From NCBI GenBank assembly GCA_054601695.1, contig BAAHQB010000086.1:248001-312000 (forward strand): 64,000 nt of DNA. Reading direction: 5' to 3'. The notes beneath the pieces were generated by a model. It searched no databases, had not been told where the DNA came from, and saw only the letters and a list, made by a program, of their open reading frames with translations. The translations under genes were made by a program, and so were the position numbers. Source of the DNA: Amorphochlora amoebiformis (taxonomy: Eukaryota; Cercozoa; Chlorarachniophyceae). This document shows, piece after piece, positions 1-19,663 of the stretch. Each line of letters opens with the position of its first letter. Positions within the stretch are counted from its first letter, which is position 1.

Positions 1-79
1 ACATATACATATATATTTTAAAACATATTTACACGTATATCTATGTGTGTATGTGCTATGCATACGGGATATACAGACA

Positions 80-142
<63 letters not shown>

Positions 143-280
143 ATGTATACATATATACGTATATATATTACGTTGCGTACGAAATATATAAATACATGCA
201 AGTAACATAATATTCACATGTATGAATATATATATATATATACATATATAATCTAAATTTGGAAGTTGGATTATACATCT

Positions 281-313
<33 letters not shown>

Positions 314-358
314 ATATATATATGCGTATGTATATATATATATATGTATGTATGTATG

Positions 359-396
<38 letters not shown>

Positions 397-567
397 TATA
401 AATGTATATATATATATATATATGTATGTATACATATAAATATATATGAGAGTGTGTATATACATATATACATATACTTAAGTATATAATATATATATAC
501 ACATGTATATATATATATATAATATAATATATATATGTATGTATATATATATATATAATATAATATA

Positions 568-613
<46 letters not shown>

Positions 614-683
614 ATATACAAATATATATACATGCGCTATGTGTTTTTTGCATTTTTATGTTTTAATATATACACATATATAC

Positions 684-717
<34 letters not shown>

Positions 718-889
718 GTTTACAATATATATATATTTATATATACATATGTATATAATATATATTTATATAATACATATATATATATATATATATATTC
801 ATATATATACAAATAAACGTTCATAGTTAAACACGAATGCGAGTATACCCTTGTTATTTATATCTCATGTTGAAGTTGTAATATGTATC

Positions 890-938
<49 letters not shown>

Positions 939-973
939 TATATATGTCTATATGTATATACGTATATACGTAC
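1..973. repeat. AT-rich microsatellite block downstream of the kinase gene
   Basis: The block is almost entirely (TA)n, (TATG)n and (TATAC)n tracts. The long tyrosine/isoleucine-rich reading frames in it are translations of the repeat and are not genes. The only non-repetitive piece is about 811-886, a decayed copy of part of the last kinase exon. A further 3' kinase exon could lie here or beyond the left edge, but I see no convincing one. Confidence 0.8.
811..886 (-). pseudogene. decayed copy of the last kinase exon fragment
   Basis: On the minus strand this stretch repeats the kinase exon at 974-1036, including an identical run of about 22 bases that spells tyrosine-asparagine-phenylalanine-asparagine-methionine-arginine-tyrosine (YNFNMRY). 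The copy then runs into in-frame TAA codons, so it is not a usable exon in that frame. It lies about 150 bp downstream of the parent and looks like a local tandem duplication that has drifted. Confidence 0.55.
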
Positions 974-4764
<3,791 letters not shown>

Positions 4765-5154
4765 GGCTGGCGTTTATGAGAGTACTGGCTTGGGTTTTGG
4801 CTCTTTTACTTAAAGCGCTCGTGTGGAATTGTAACGAAGGACTGGGTTGGACGAATGCGAAATCGCAAGGATGCCTCCAGTTCAAAGAGATCTGGACCTA
4901 AAGACCCATCGACAGCCTGGTTGTTTTTGTTTCGATCGTGTAGTGTCCCTTTCGATCTTGAGGTGGAACTGAAACTGCTAGAGATTTTCAACGAGTATCC
5001 GGGGAATCCCCGGGGAATACGGAGACTTGGTTAATATCGATTAATATTTCAAAAACCTTCGGCCCATCGGAACCCACAGAATTCCATCGGAACCCAGTAT
5101 TCGAAGCAGGAAGGCAGAACCAGAACACATTTTCGAGGCAAAACACAAGAAGCA
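4765..5154. promoter_or_regulatory. shared divergent promoter, kinase / PUB-domain gene
   Basis: These 390 bp separate the start codon of the kinase (minus) from that of the PUB gene (plus). The segment is of mixed composition and lacks the AT microsatellites that fill nearly all other non-coding DNA here, which suggests functional constraint. No obvious TATA box or known motif stands out. Confidence 0.5.
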
Positions 5155-5779
5155 ATGGAGGAAATCTTCAATTTGGTGTCTATAGAGCCCATAGCGACTG
5201 GATTGGACGGGGTGGACGAAAAAAAAAAAGATGAAAATTCGGCCGGGGAGCGGGGGGAAGGAATGGAGGTAGAAAAGACGGACAGCAAAAGCGAGTTGAA
5301 ACGGTAACGTTCTTACCGTAGGGGAGGCTTACAAATGCAATTAGAAATCTACCAAGGATGGAGGGAGGGATCTAGCTGGTCGGAATTTTTGGGAGTACTT
5401 TTAATCTTCATTTGCAGGCGGCTAGAGTCGATGGTTCGGCTGGTTGTGGAGCTCAACGCTCCTCACGGTCGAGGATTTCTTCTTTCGTAGAACCATTTTT
5501 TAATGTCTAAACATATGTATAGAAATATAGATTTCATAATAGGTGTCAAGAGCGCCGAGGGATGGAAGCTGCTCATCCGTGTGGTATTTATTTTCTCTCC
5601 CTTCTCTCTACCCTCTCTCTCTCCCGTTCTCCCCATCCGTCCCGCCCCCCTTTCTCATCTCCATCTACAATCTCCCTCTCACCACTTTCTCCCGCCTCTT
5701 CCTTCCCTCCATCTCAACTCTCCCTGCCAGGATATTCCTCCGTGCCACCCCTCCCATACATTTGCTTTGGCTTGTATAA

Positions 5780-5866
<87 letters not shown>

Positions 5867-6178
5867 ATATATATATATTATATATATGGGTGTATATCGA
5901 ATATTTGGTAGATAGATATCGAATATCTGGTAGATATATACCGAACATCTATATATATATATATTTTTATATATATATATATATAAATATGTGTATATAT
6001 AATATTTGCGAATAATGATATAGTTCACATACATAAATAATATAATATATATATATATATATATAAATATGTGTATATATAATATTTGTGAATAATAATA
6101 TAGTTCACATACATAAATAATATATAATATATATATATATATATAAGATATATATATATATATAAGTGAGATATATAC

Positions 6179-6209
<31 letters not shown>

Positions 6210-6909
6210 ATATATATAAGTATGTATGTATAGATGTAATTATATGTACCTACAAGATCACAAACGTCATCTCTGAACCCAACAACCCCAAATTTCGGAA
6301 GCTTCCACTCAACGGCAAAGTCACTTCTAAGGTCGTACATGGTTTTTAAGCATGGATAACACGCAAAAAATTTGTTAACATTTATACATACATACCAGCT
6401 CTCCAAACTGGATGGCTCCCTCGATCTCTCACATGAGCTAGGCAAATCCCCTAACCTAACAACCCCTACACCCTAACCCTAACCTTCCACCCTAACCACT
6501 AACTCTAACCCTGAACCCTAGCCCAACCCTTAACCCTAGCCTACCCAAGCCTAAGTAACCCTAACTAACTACAGGGTTCAAACAAGCAACCCTTGACAAG
6601 GGCAAGCGCTACCTTATTCTATCCGAAGACACCGTCACTACCTAACCCTAACCAGCCTCTAAAAAGCTAACGCAAATTAGACAACGCTCTCTAATTCCTG
6701 AGGCTATTAAGCTCTAGCATACCCTACCGCTAACTTAACCCTGGTTGTGACCCTTTCTAGACGTCTCTTGATGCCTTAAAGTATGCGCGAGACCTATTTA
6801 CCGCGGCTTTGATGGTACTTTCCAAAATAATTTACATATTTAGGTATGTAAGCATATGTATTGTTAAAACGATGAACTATTTATATGTTCATTCCATTTA
6901 TTTCTATAC

Positions 6910-6988
<79 letters not shown>

Positions 6989-7288
6989 TACATGTATATA
7001 CGTGAATATATGACTATACAAATGTATGAGACTATGTGGACGTACAAATTTACATTTATAAATAATACAAATGTAAAATATTTACCATTAGGAAATCACA
7101 CCCGGCCCCAAGCCTTCAACTATCCCAACGGGTCATCTTAATTCGATGCCCAATGCTATCGCTAACCTAACCTCAACATCAATCCTAAACTCTAATCTAA
7201 CCCTAATCTCAAACTTAAAATAATTAACCAACGCTTCTAGAACGCAAGACGTCAGGAAAACTTCATCCAATTGTTAGAGAGGTTGCCA

Positions 7289-7335
<47 letters not shown>

Positions 7336-7622
7336 ATTCTAATATATATATATTGTACAATATATACAGGTTTTAGATATAAATATATATATATAATATA
7401 TATATGCATTATATATATATATATATAGATATATTATGTATGTATAATAAGTATAAATGTATATAGGGTATATTTCTACCTAAGTATAAAGTATATATTA
7501 TTTATATACATACCCATTATTACAACATATATATTTATATGTACAAACACACATATATACACATGTGTATATGTTATGTACATATATGTATATAACATAT
7601 TTATATCTGTGTATAAAAATAC

Positions 7623-7653
<31 letters not shown>

Positions 7654-7866
7654 CATATATATAATATCTATATATGTATTAGTATACATAGTATACATAT
7701 ATACATATATATTCTATCAAAGGGGAAGTCTGGATTTCCCCCCAAGAAATCGAAAATCTCAAAAGACTTGCGACAGAAACTGAAGTTGCAAAAACAAAAA
7801 GCAGGTATTAATATATATATTTTTTCATATATATGAACATATGAAAGCATACACATATTTGTGTAC

Positions 7867-7906
<40 letters not shown>

Positions 7907-8070
7907 GTGCGTACATATATATATATATATGTATATACTATGCATATATATACATGTATGTTATTATTACATGTTTTCGAAAGTATATCGTTTATGTATA
8001 TATCATATATGTATGTATATGTATACATATACTAAATAGATACAGATATAGATGTATATACACACACATG

Positions 8071-8115
<45 letters not shown>

Positions 8116-8141
8116 CATATGTAAAAAATTGTAAATAATAT

Positions 8142-8190
<49 letters not shown>

Positions 8191-8559
8191 GTGTGTATTA
8201 ATATTATATATACATATTATATATAATATAATATATATAATGTGTGTTATATGTAAAGTATATGCATATACATTTAACACGTATGTGCTATATTTACATA
8301 TGTGTCATTTACTCTAATATGAATGATTCGCGTTTAGACCTGTTCCATTTTCATGCAAGATAAGTCTACACCTTCATACAAGGAAATAAATATGTACAAG
8401 CAACATCATAATATATGTATACACAAGTACACATATGTGAATACTTTCAAACAGTTCTCTTCTTTTTATCTTATTTTATCGGCAGCGAGAGAGAGCGCGC
8501 TTCGAAGGAAAATCTCTCCATCGGCCATGGCTGACATTATTCAAAGAAGGTTTCCCTAA
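5155..8559 (+). CDS. PUB-domain protein (11 exons, 235 residues)
   Basis: Exons: 5155-5303, 5418-5467, 5543-5583, 6257-6331, 6399-6441, 6575-6633, 6761-6814, 7092-7131, 7241-7281, 7723-7804 and 8486-8559. All are in phase and end at TAA. After an acidic/lysine-rich N-terminus (about residues 1-50), residues about 67-140 match the PUB fold: [20 protein letters not shown], then RKLPLNGKV, then LGFK and [12 protein letters not shown] domains (PNGase, UBXN6, plant PUX proteins) bind the C-terminal tail of the AAA ATPase p97/Cdc48, so an adaptor role in ubiquitin-dependent protein turnover is likely. The C-terminal third ([20 protein letters not shown] and on) is lysine/arginine rich and probably helical, with no UBX or transglutaminase domain. 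The intron after 6441 appears to use a GC donor. It is divergent from the kinase and followed in tandem by the CAP gene. Confidence 0.85.
5585..5755 (+). repeat. pyrimidine-rich intronic tract
   Basis: A CT-rich run within an intron of the PUB gene, with purines rare on the plus strand. It is followed directly by a (TA)n microsatellite. It is not coding; open frames through it are low-complexity Ser/Pro/Leu. Confidence 0.7.
5981..6130 (+). repeat. 80-bp intronic tandem duplication
   Basis: Two copies with a period of 80 bp, each containing the unique word ATAGTTCACATACATAAAT. They differ by only a few substitutions. The repeat lies in the PUB-gene intron between the exons ending at 5583 and starting at 6257. 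Confidence 0.75.
6446..6760 (+). repeat. degenerate CCCTAA (telomere-like) intronic arrays in the PUB gene
   Basis: Degenerate CCCTAA units fill the introns on both sides of exon 6575-6633, in the sense orientation. Related units occur at about 7160-7215. They are interrupted by real exons, so this is not a telomere end. Confidence 0.8.
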
Positions 8560-8949
8560 TCTAGTATCTTTAATACAAATGTACATCGAAATATGTATAA
8601 GAACAATTTTTTTATCGTATATATGTACATTCAAGTATAAATATGTATATATATAATTGTAAATATTACATATATTATATATATGTATAACAATATATAT
8701 ATAATATATATATATAATTTGTATGTGTCAAGAAGTTTTTTCCCTCTTATGACATATATATATATATATATATTTGTATATATATATATATATATGTATA
8801 TATTTATGTAAAATATACATATATACACAAATACAGTCTATATATGTACGTCTATGAAATACACATAAATATATATGTGTATGTATTTGTTTGCGTATAC
8901 ATAATGTATGTTATATGTTATATGTATGTAGAATCTATATATATATATG

Positions 8950-8989
<40 letters not shown>

Positions 8990-9072
8990 GTATGTATATA
9001 TACATATATATAAATATATATATATATATATATGTATATATATGTTATATATGTATGTGTGTATATATATAT

Positions 9073-9133
<61 letters not shown>

Positions 9134-9226
9134 CGTATGTACATATACATATATATATACATATATACACATATATATATGTGTGTACGTATATACATAT
9201 ACATATATATATATATACATATTATA

Positions 9227-9257
<31 letters not shown>

Positions 9258-9279
9258 GTGCATGTGTATGTGTATATGC

Positions 9280-9334
<55 letters not shown>

Positions 9335-9341
9335 TATATAA

Positions 9342-9388
<47 letters not shown>

Positions 9389-9477
9389 ATGTACGCGTGT
9401 ATACATTTATATGTGTGTAAGCATGTAAACATAAAAACTATGTTCATGTAGATGTATATATAACAGTATGCACGTAT

Positions 9478-9535
<58 letters not shown>

Positions 9536-9563
9536 GTGTGTGTGTGTGCTTGTGTTTGCGTAG
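8560..9563. other. AT-repeat spacer between the PUB and CAP genes
   Basis: Mostly (TATA)n and (TATG)n. The first exon and promoter of the CAP gene should lie here because its first recognisable exon begins in phase 2. I could not identify the start. The only non-repetitive piece is about 8727-8752. Confidence 0.5.
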
Positions 9564-9730
9564 GCTTAAAGGAGAAAAGTCACAATCTTCTGGTGTCATT
9601 CGCAAAGGAAGGGTACAAGTATTTACATATAATTTACGTAACGATATATATATATACATATTATATACATATATATATATATATATAATATGTATGTATA
9701 TATATATATATATATCTTCATATATATATT

Positions 9731-9761
<31 letters not shown>

Positions 9762-10182
9762 ATATATACATATGTAGTTTTATGTAATATTATTGTGTAT
9801 TCAAATGGTTTTAACACACAGGTGGCAGATTTTGATAGAGTCAAACGAATTCGCTCGGAAATCGATCAAATAAGAGCCTCCAAGAACAGAGAATGGTCAT
9901 CCTATATATACATAACAATATACGTATATACATATTGTAAACTATTTACTTGTATACATACATGTGTACATATAAATATATATACCTACTATATACGTGT
10001 ATGTATATGTATAATGTGCGTGCATGTGCGTTTGCATATATAAATATATATGTGTATATTAATATGTGTTTATACTGTAAATATAATATTCTATATATAT
10101 TGTATATGTACACATAGATATACAATATGTGCAAGTATGTATATTTAAACATTATTAACACAATACACACATGCGTATATCT

Positions 10183-10232
<50 letters not shown>

Positions 10233-10287
10233 TATCATATATCTATATATATACATATATGTGACATCATCAAATACAAATATATAC

Positions 10288-10318
<31 letters not shown>

Positions 10319-10359
10319 CAGGAATATAAATATATATAACAATACACACATGCATATAT

Positions 10360-10408
<49 letters not shown>

Positions 10409-10559
10409 GTACATGTATATAAATATATGTAAATATATATATAAGTATATATATGTATATGATATTATCAAATAAATATACATACATATACATATATAAA
10501 TACATTTACATATATATATATATATATATATTAACATATGTATTTATATACATGTATAG

Positions 10560-10594
<35 letters not shown>

Positions 10595-10688
10595 TATATA
10601 TATATTGTATGTGTGTGTGCAGGTATACGTTATATATGTGTATATAAATAATATTATACATCTATAAGTATATAAATAATACTATTTA

Positions 10689-10739
<51 letters not shown>

Positions 10740-10868
10740 ATATAGATACATATATATATACATGTTCATGTGTTTGTCATTATCATGCATTAAAGACCCC
10801 ACACATGTATATTAAAAATATTATATGTATATATATAGTATATTATACACTTATATACATTATATGTA

Positions 10869-10905
<37 letters not shown>

Positions 10906-11482
10906 GTAATTGTCATGAGTTTCAGATAGGCATGTGAATGATGCATATATGTTCATAGATATATATTTACATGTTTACGCATATATATCTACATACATAT
11001 ATACATATATGTTTGTATGCATATATAATGTAGATGTATATAAATGCATATTAGCAATGCACATTAGCAACACGATTGTAGGAGGAGGACGAAAATGTCG
11101 CAAAAGAGGGTTTATACCGTGCGTGATTTGGTATAAATAAGAATGTACATATAGACAGATATGTTTATATTTAATACGTATATATATATATATACATATA
11201 TACATATATGTATAAATATATCTGTATGTTTATATTTTGAAAATGTCTATATTATATACATATATATATATATAATATATACATACATACATATATATAT
11301 ATATACATACATACACATATGTACACATAATAATATTTTTATTGTATGATTGTACTTACAAACATATGTAGATACTTACATATTTACATATATATATATA
11401 TATATATATATACATAAATGTTATATATATTTTATATATATATATATATATATTTGTGTATATTACATATACCTTTGTTTTC

Positions 11483-11513
<31 letters not shown>

Positions 11514-11557
11514 TAACATATGTATATGTTCAGTATACGTGTATATACTTCTTACTT

Positions 11558-11604
<47 letters not shown>

Positions 11605-11737
11605 ATGTATATATATATATATATACGTATATAAAATGGGGTTATATATTTTATATACATTTCAATACACATATATATTACATATACATCTCTAAAGTAT
11701 TACATTTATGTAAATATATATATGTTATATTTACATA

Positions 11738-11772
<35 letters not shown>

Positions 11773-11851
11773 TACATGCAAAGATATTTTACATATGTAC
11801 CATATAATATGATAATGTAATATTTACATTGTTCTATATTATATATTATAG

Positions 11852-11886
<35 letters not shown>

Positions 11887-11992
11887 ATAACATATATTCA
11901 TACAGGAAGAAATGGCGAAAAAGAGGTCCGACGTACACGCAAAATTTGGCAACAAGAATGAACTTGACAAGGTACATATAAATAGAGAAGTA

Positions 11993-12039
<47 letters not shown>

Positions 12040-12106
12040 TTGTGTGTGTACTATATATTATATGTGTTAATATAATTTTATCTGCATTTCCGTAACCTGT
12101 ATTGTG

Positions 12107-12140
<34 letters not shown>

Positions 12141-12266
12141 TACATATATTTATATATATATATATATATTACATATATACATATTTAATATGTATATATA
12201 TGTATGTATGTATTATATATTACATGGTTGTTCGAATAATTTTATCTGCATTTCCGTAACCTGTAT

Positions 12267-12321
<55 letters not shown>

Positions 12322-12463
12322 ATATATATATAATATATATGTATGTATATTATACATATTTATTATATACATATTTAATATGTATATATATATATATATA
12401 TATGTTATATATTCTATGTGTGTTCGTATAATTTTATCTACATTTTCGTTACCTAAACTATAT

Positions 12464-12513
<50 letters not shown>

Positions 12514-12631
12514 ATATATAAATATATCTATACATATTTAGTATGCATATATGTATGTATACGTATTATATTTCCACAACTTACATGTATATACATATAA
12601 TATAAATTATATATATATATATATACATATG

Positions 12632-12670
<39 letters not shown>

Positions 12671-13393
12671 CATACATAAATGATGTATATTTATATAAAT
12701 ATATATATTACCAAAAAATATATATGTAAACATATATATAGATATATACATTTTATATATGTTTAAATATGGTATATTCATACATACATACATATATATA
12801 TATATGTATATATTATTCATATTCTATAATAGTAAATATCTTCATATTAACAGTTCAACCCATAACCTCTAAGCCTAACCCTAACTACAAAATTCAATCA
12901 GATTGGAAATAAATGTCTAGTCCTAACTCTAACTCCAAATGTGCCATATACCCAAATATATGAGTATAATGAAACCGCATAGGTGTAATACATATTCAAG
13001 TCTACAACAGGCACGCACACACGTACATCATATACATCGAGCGTACTATAGACATACATATATGCATAATATACATATGTACCATATGTCACTCAGATTG
13101 GACAAGAAGCCTTGAAGTTTACGAATGAGTTTCGAGCTAAGCACGGAAAACCTCCTCTTTCCTGGCATCAGAAATTATGCGATATAGGTTTGTGTATGCA
13201 AATATGATATTTTAGATGTATCGATGAGTGTGTAGTTCATTGTATTCGTAGATGTAAATTTGCACGATATATGTAAATATATATATATATATATAATACA
13301 TATATATATAGATGTATATGTACGTATAAATATATTCATATTATTGATATTCTCTCAAAACTACGTATATGAGTGTGGATATTATACATGTGT

Positions 13394-13447
<54 letters not shown>

Positions 13448-13899
13448 TATATACACACCTATGCATAGCATAGAATATATCTTACCTACGTCTATAACAC
13501 ACCTTATGTACAAGTACATCTATTTCACATAGTTGTCAATATATACACATATATAGACATATATATACATACATATATATATATACATATATATACATAC
13601 ACACACACACATATACATATATATATATACATACATAATGTGCACATACCCATCATACAGGACATATAAAATGTTTGTGCACATAAATATAATATATATA
13701 TATATACCCGTAAATAATAAGATATATACACATATTGTATATTAAATATAAATGTGATATATAGGTAAGGTTCATAGTAAAGATATGGGCGATGGAAAGG
13801 TCATATGCCGTACCCATCCTAATTCAAAACACTGTTTCTTCGTTAATATAATACACAAATATATATATATATAGAAATGCGTGTGTGTGTGTGTGTGAA

Positions 13900-13952
<53 letters not shown>

Positions 13953-14096
13953 TATATATATATATACACATATATCTTTATACATATACATAACATATAT
14001 AAATACATATATATATATATACATACATTATGCATGTACATATATATTATATATGTATATATACATACATATATATATTCATACATGTATAGATAT

Positions 14097-14147
<51 letters not shown>

Positions 14148-14414
14148 AATATACATAATATATGTATATATATATATATATGTATATAAATATATACATA
14201 TACACATATGTATTAATACATACATCAGCTAAATTACATATTTTGTACGCTTATCTGTATCTCGTATATTGTACAATATATGTATTCATAGTACACACAT
14301 GTATAATATATATATACAGTATATTTATGAAGATATACACATATATATAGGTTCCATTCAGTCACGTAGGATTTAAAGAACGCGTCAAACAGTTGAGTAA
14401 ATATGTATGTATAT

Positions 14415-14446
<32 letters not shown>

Positions 14447-15106
14447 CATATGTATATATATACATATACATATAATGACCTAAAAATATAAAAATGATAT
14501 CCATACTATATTCATACAATGTAGATGTTTTGAATGCATTATTCTTAATTTTAAACATATGTATACGTATGCAATATAAGAGAGAGGAAGACGGAGAGAG
14601 AGGAAGAGGGAGGGACAAAAGAGGGAGGATAAAGACGGAGAGAGAGAGAGATGTAAAGGAGAAGAAACGCAGGAGAGATAGAGTGATGGAGGGATGGAGA
14701 GATGGAGAGATGGAGAGAGGAGATGGAGACGAGGGAGGAGAGAGCGCGAGAATCATATAGTGTGTGAGAGAGAGAAGGAGCGCGATATAGCGTGCGAGAA
14801 TTAGAGGGAGAGATAGAGAGAATGTGAAAAAGGAGAGTAGTAGGCTGAATGGACTTTAGAAGAAAGATAGGCAAAAATAGAGCGAGGGGAGAGCAATCGA
14901 TATGATATATATGTTATATATATTTCTTAAATGTATGTATAAAAAGTAGAGGAATGAAATCGGAGTATGTTTTCCAACCCATAGGTATCCCATGGCACAT
15001 AGGGCTGCGGCAGAAAACCTAGCTATGAATGCGGGAATTCCAGAACCCGAAGTATTATATACACACATATGAAATACATATACATATATTATATATGTAT
15101 ACATGT

Positions 15107-15146
<40 letters not shown>

Positions 15147-15260
15147 GTATAGATATTATATATATATATATACATATATATATATGTAAAACTAACTATA
15201 TAATTATATTACATAACATATTGTGTGTGCGTAAATACGTATGGTATATATAGACAGGTA

Positions 15261-15299
<39 letters not shown>

Positions 15300-15588
15300 A
15301 AATATATCATTCGTAAATATGTATGTAAGTTTTCTGTGTGAATTGTAAATGTAAAATGCATTAAAAATGGCAGTATTATCACATATACATTTACGAGCAT
15401 ATATATACATATATATATATATATATGTATGTATATATTGTGTGTATATGTCATACATCTCTATATAAACAAATAATATGAGTATACATAATTCTAAAAC
15501 TGCAGGTTGCGAGAGCGGCTGTAAACGGCTGGATAGATTCCCCAGGGTATGATTATCATTATATAAGAGAGAAACATGTATATATATC

Positions 15589-15634
<46 letters not shown>

Positions 15635-15658
15635 TGTGTGTGTGTGTATATATATTTA

Positions 15659-15703
<45 letters not shown>

Positions 15704-15913
15704 GCATACATATTCGTCAGGGTGTGATAATATCATCGAAAATCGTATATATACATACAATATATGCGCATATGTAATTAAATTATAGTTCAAATTTAAT
15801 CCAGCATATATCTAGACACATATAAAATAACGATTACATGTACACAAACACACAACACACACGCAACACAAAAGCATCTACGTACGTTACAACACTTTTG
15901 CTACAGTGCCCTA

Positions 15914-15956
<43 letters not shown>

Positions 15957-16164
15957 GATATAGAAGTATCTACGTATGTTATAATACTTTCGCTGCGGTG
16001 CCCTATGATACAAGATGTTGTTGATGATCGTTTACAATTATTTACGCAATCAATTCCTTAGGCATAGAAAGAACCTACTTTCGAACCAAACAGTTTGCGG
16101 GATAGGAGTCTACAAGAATTCAGGGGGGCGGTATTACCTCACACAGTTATTTGCCCTCACGTAG
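9564..16164 (+). CDS. CAP/SCP-domain protein (10 exons found, 5' exon missing)
   Basis: Exons: 9564-9612, 9822-9895, 11082-11130, 11906-11971, 13097-13187, 13765-13799, 14351-14391, 14985-15051, 15506-15546 and 16062-16164 (TAG). All are in phase, about 204 residues. The first 80 residues are charged and probably helical ([34 protein letters not shown]). They are followed by a complete CAP domain: [19 protein letters not shown], then [10 protein letters not shown], then [14 protein letters not shown], then AAENLAMN, then [15 protein letters not shown], then [11 protein letters not shown] at the C-terminus. The cavity residues of the superfamily (two His, two Glu) appear present in VHSKDM, AAEN and GHRKN. 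CAP proteins (PR-1, CRISP, GLIPR2) bind sterols/lipids or act extracellularly. No signal peptide is visible because the first exon is unknown, so secreted versus cytosolic (GLIPR2-like) cannot be decided. Confidence 0.87.
12050..12462 (+). repeat. three-copy intronic tandem repeat
   Basis: Three copies at about 12050-12110, 12212-12272 and 12406-12462, each carrying AATTTTATCTGCATTTCCGT or a close variant. They are separated by (TA)n runs (period roughly 160-195 bp). They lie in the CAP-gene intron between exons 11906-11971 and 13097-13187. Confidence 0.75.
14578..14880 (+). repeat. long purine (GA)-rich intronic tract
   Basis: About 300 bp of almost pure purine on the sense strand of the CAP gene, built from GAGAGAGG/GATGGAGA units. 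It is flanked by AT microsatellites and lies in the intron before exon 14985-15051. Reading frames through it are low complexity on both strands. Confidence 0.8.
15873..16010 (+). repeat. intronic direct duplication (CTACGTA...GTGCCCTAT)
   Basis: About 48 bp at 15873-15920 is repeated with drift at 15964-16010. Both copies carry ATCTACGTA and end in GTGCCCTAT, with a (TA)n run between them. They lie in the last intron of the CAP gene. Confidence 0.65.
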
Positions 16165-16543
16165 ATGTAATAATAGTGACCGGTCAGTCTAGTCAGTGCT
16201 GCCATGTAATAACGAACTAGCGTTAAAATCTTTCTGAAGTTTCGATATAATTATCATTGATTTTCTGATTATTACTTAGAACAGTATTGCTTACTTGCTA
16301 TACGCACTAACCGTAATAATACAGCCTAAAAATAGTACAATATTATACTATATCTAGTAAATATATAGAAGGCCTAGAAGGCAGTGGTATCTACGGTATT
16401 TCATACTAGCTAATTGCTAGCGCTAGCGCTAGCATAGCATAAAAAATAAAAAGGTGCCATTTGGCTTGTCTGGTTCGTATGCGAATTATATATAATATTC
16501 TGATACTAAGCTTATGAGCAATCTACGGCAATAGTTACTAGAG
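16165..16543. other. CTAG-rich convergent intergenic spacer
   Basis: This is the space between the stop codons of the CAP gene (plus) and the small membrane-protein gene (minus). It has no reading frame of note and no AT microsatellite. It is rich in CTAG/ACTAG words and contains an 18-bp perfect palindrome at 16416-16433 made of three GCTAGC units. It probably holds both 3' UTRs and polyadenylation signals. Two other convergent spacers in this window look the same. Confidence 0.6.
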
Positions 16544-16925
16544 TTAGTCCAGGTAACCCAAGAGCTTCGAGACGATGGCAAGAATTGCGATGACTACGGA
16601 GATGTAGAGAAAATAGTTTGGGATCCTAAAGTTATAAGGTTCAGTTTTCCAAAATTAGCTCTGTTTGGATTACTATAACTATGCGTTAATTTCAATAAAG
16701 AGATATATTTATATGACTATATATGAATATGTGTAATATATTATATATATAGATTATAACACAGTGTATACAGAACGTATTCATATGTGCATATAGATAT
16801 AAAAATATTATATATATATAATTATATATATAAATATGTATGTGTATATACATATATTTACATATATATATATGTATTTATGTATACATAGTCCTGTATA
16901 CACTAGCACTTATAATATGCATTCC

Positions 16926-17004
<79 letters not shown>

Positions 17005-17382
17005 AACAATACATAAATATATATATATATATGCACATATGTATATATGAATACATAAAAATAAAAGTGCGTAAATATATGGTGTGTATTTTTCCACATG
17101 TATTCATGAAATATAATTTTTTGCGTCATATATGTAATGTATACATTTACATGTATACAAATACACATACGTATATCTACGTGTTATTCATATCATGCTC
17201 ATGTATATATACATATATACATATATATATAATATATTACATATATATGTATGTATATATGTAACTTCCACATAGCATATGTGTATAGTATTTTGGTATA
17301 TATGTTACAAATATATATATGAAAACATATATATTTATATTATATATACATATATATACATATATATATATATATATGTAAT

Positions 17383-17413
<31 letters not shown>

Positions 17414-17591
17414 GTATATGTACAATTTATGTATATATACATACATACACATATATGTATATGCATACACATTTATTGGATTTGCAAAATATGTTACTCA
17501 AGACATATTATCGAATATCTTACGATTGGTTCGCACTGCCTCCAACCCCGAGATACTCTTCGCGAAGCTTCTTCCGTTGCTCTACAGACAT
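16544..17591 (-). CDS. 49-residue single-span membrane protein (2 exons)
   Basis: Minus-strand exons are 17524-17591 (ATG) and 16544-16625 (TAA), joined in phase across a 898-nt intron with donor TC|GTAAGA and acceptor TTTAG. The protein starts MSVEQRKKLREEYLGVGG and continues SANQSIPNYF, then a hydrophobic span of about 20 residues (YFLYISVVIAILAIVSKLLG) near the C-terminus. The layout, with a charged 22-residue N-terminal part, a Gly-Gly turn and a C-terminal membrane helix, fits a small tail-anchored-like protein of the ER or another membrane. I recall similar short LREEYxGxGG proteins in eukaryotes but cannot name a family. It converges on the CAP gene. Confidence 0.75.

Positions 17592-19663
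<2,072 letters not shown>

Noticed and set aside
8844-9420. Long reading frames of Tyr-Ile-Tyr-Ile (up to about 165 residues)
   Set aside because: They are translations of (TATA)n and (TATG)n microsatellites, occur in several frames on both strands at once, and have no protein-like composition. The same holds for dozens of similar frames throughout the window.
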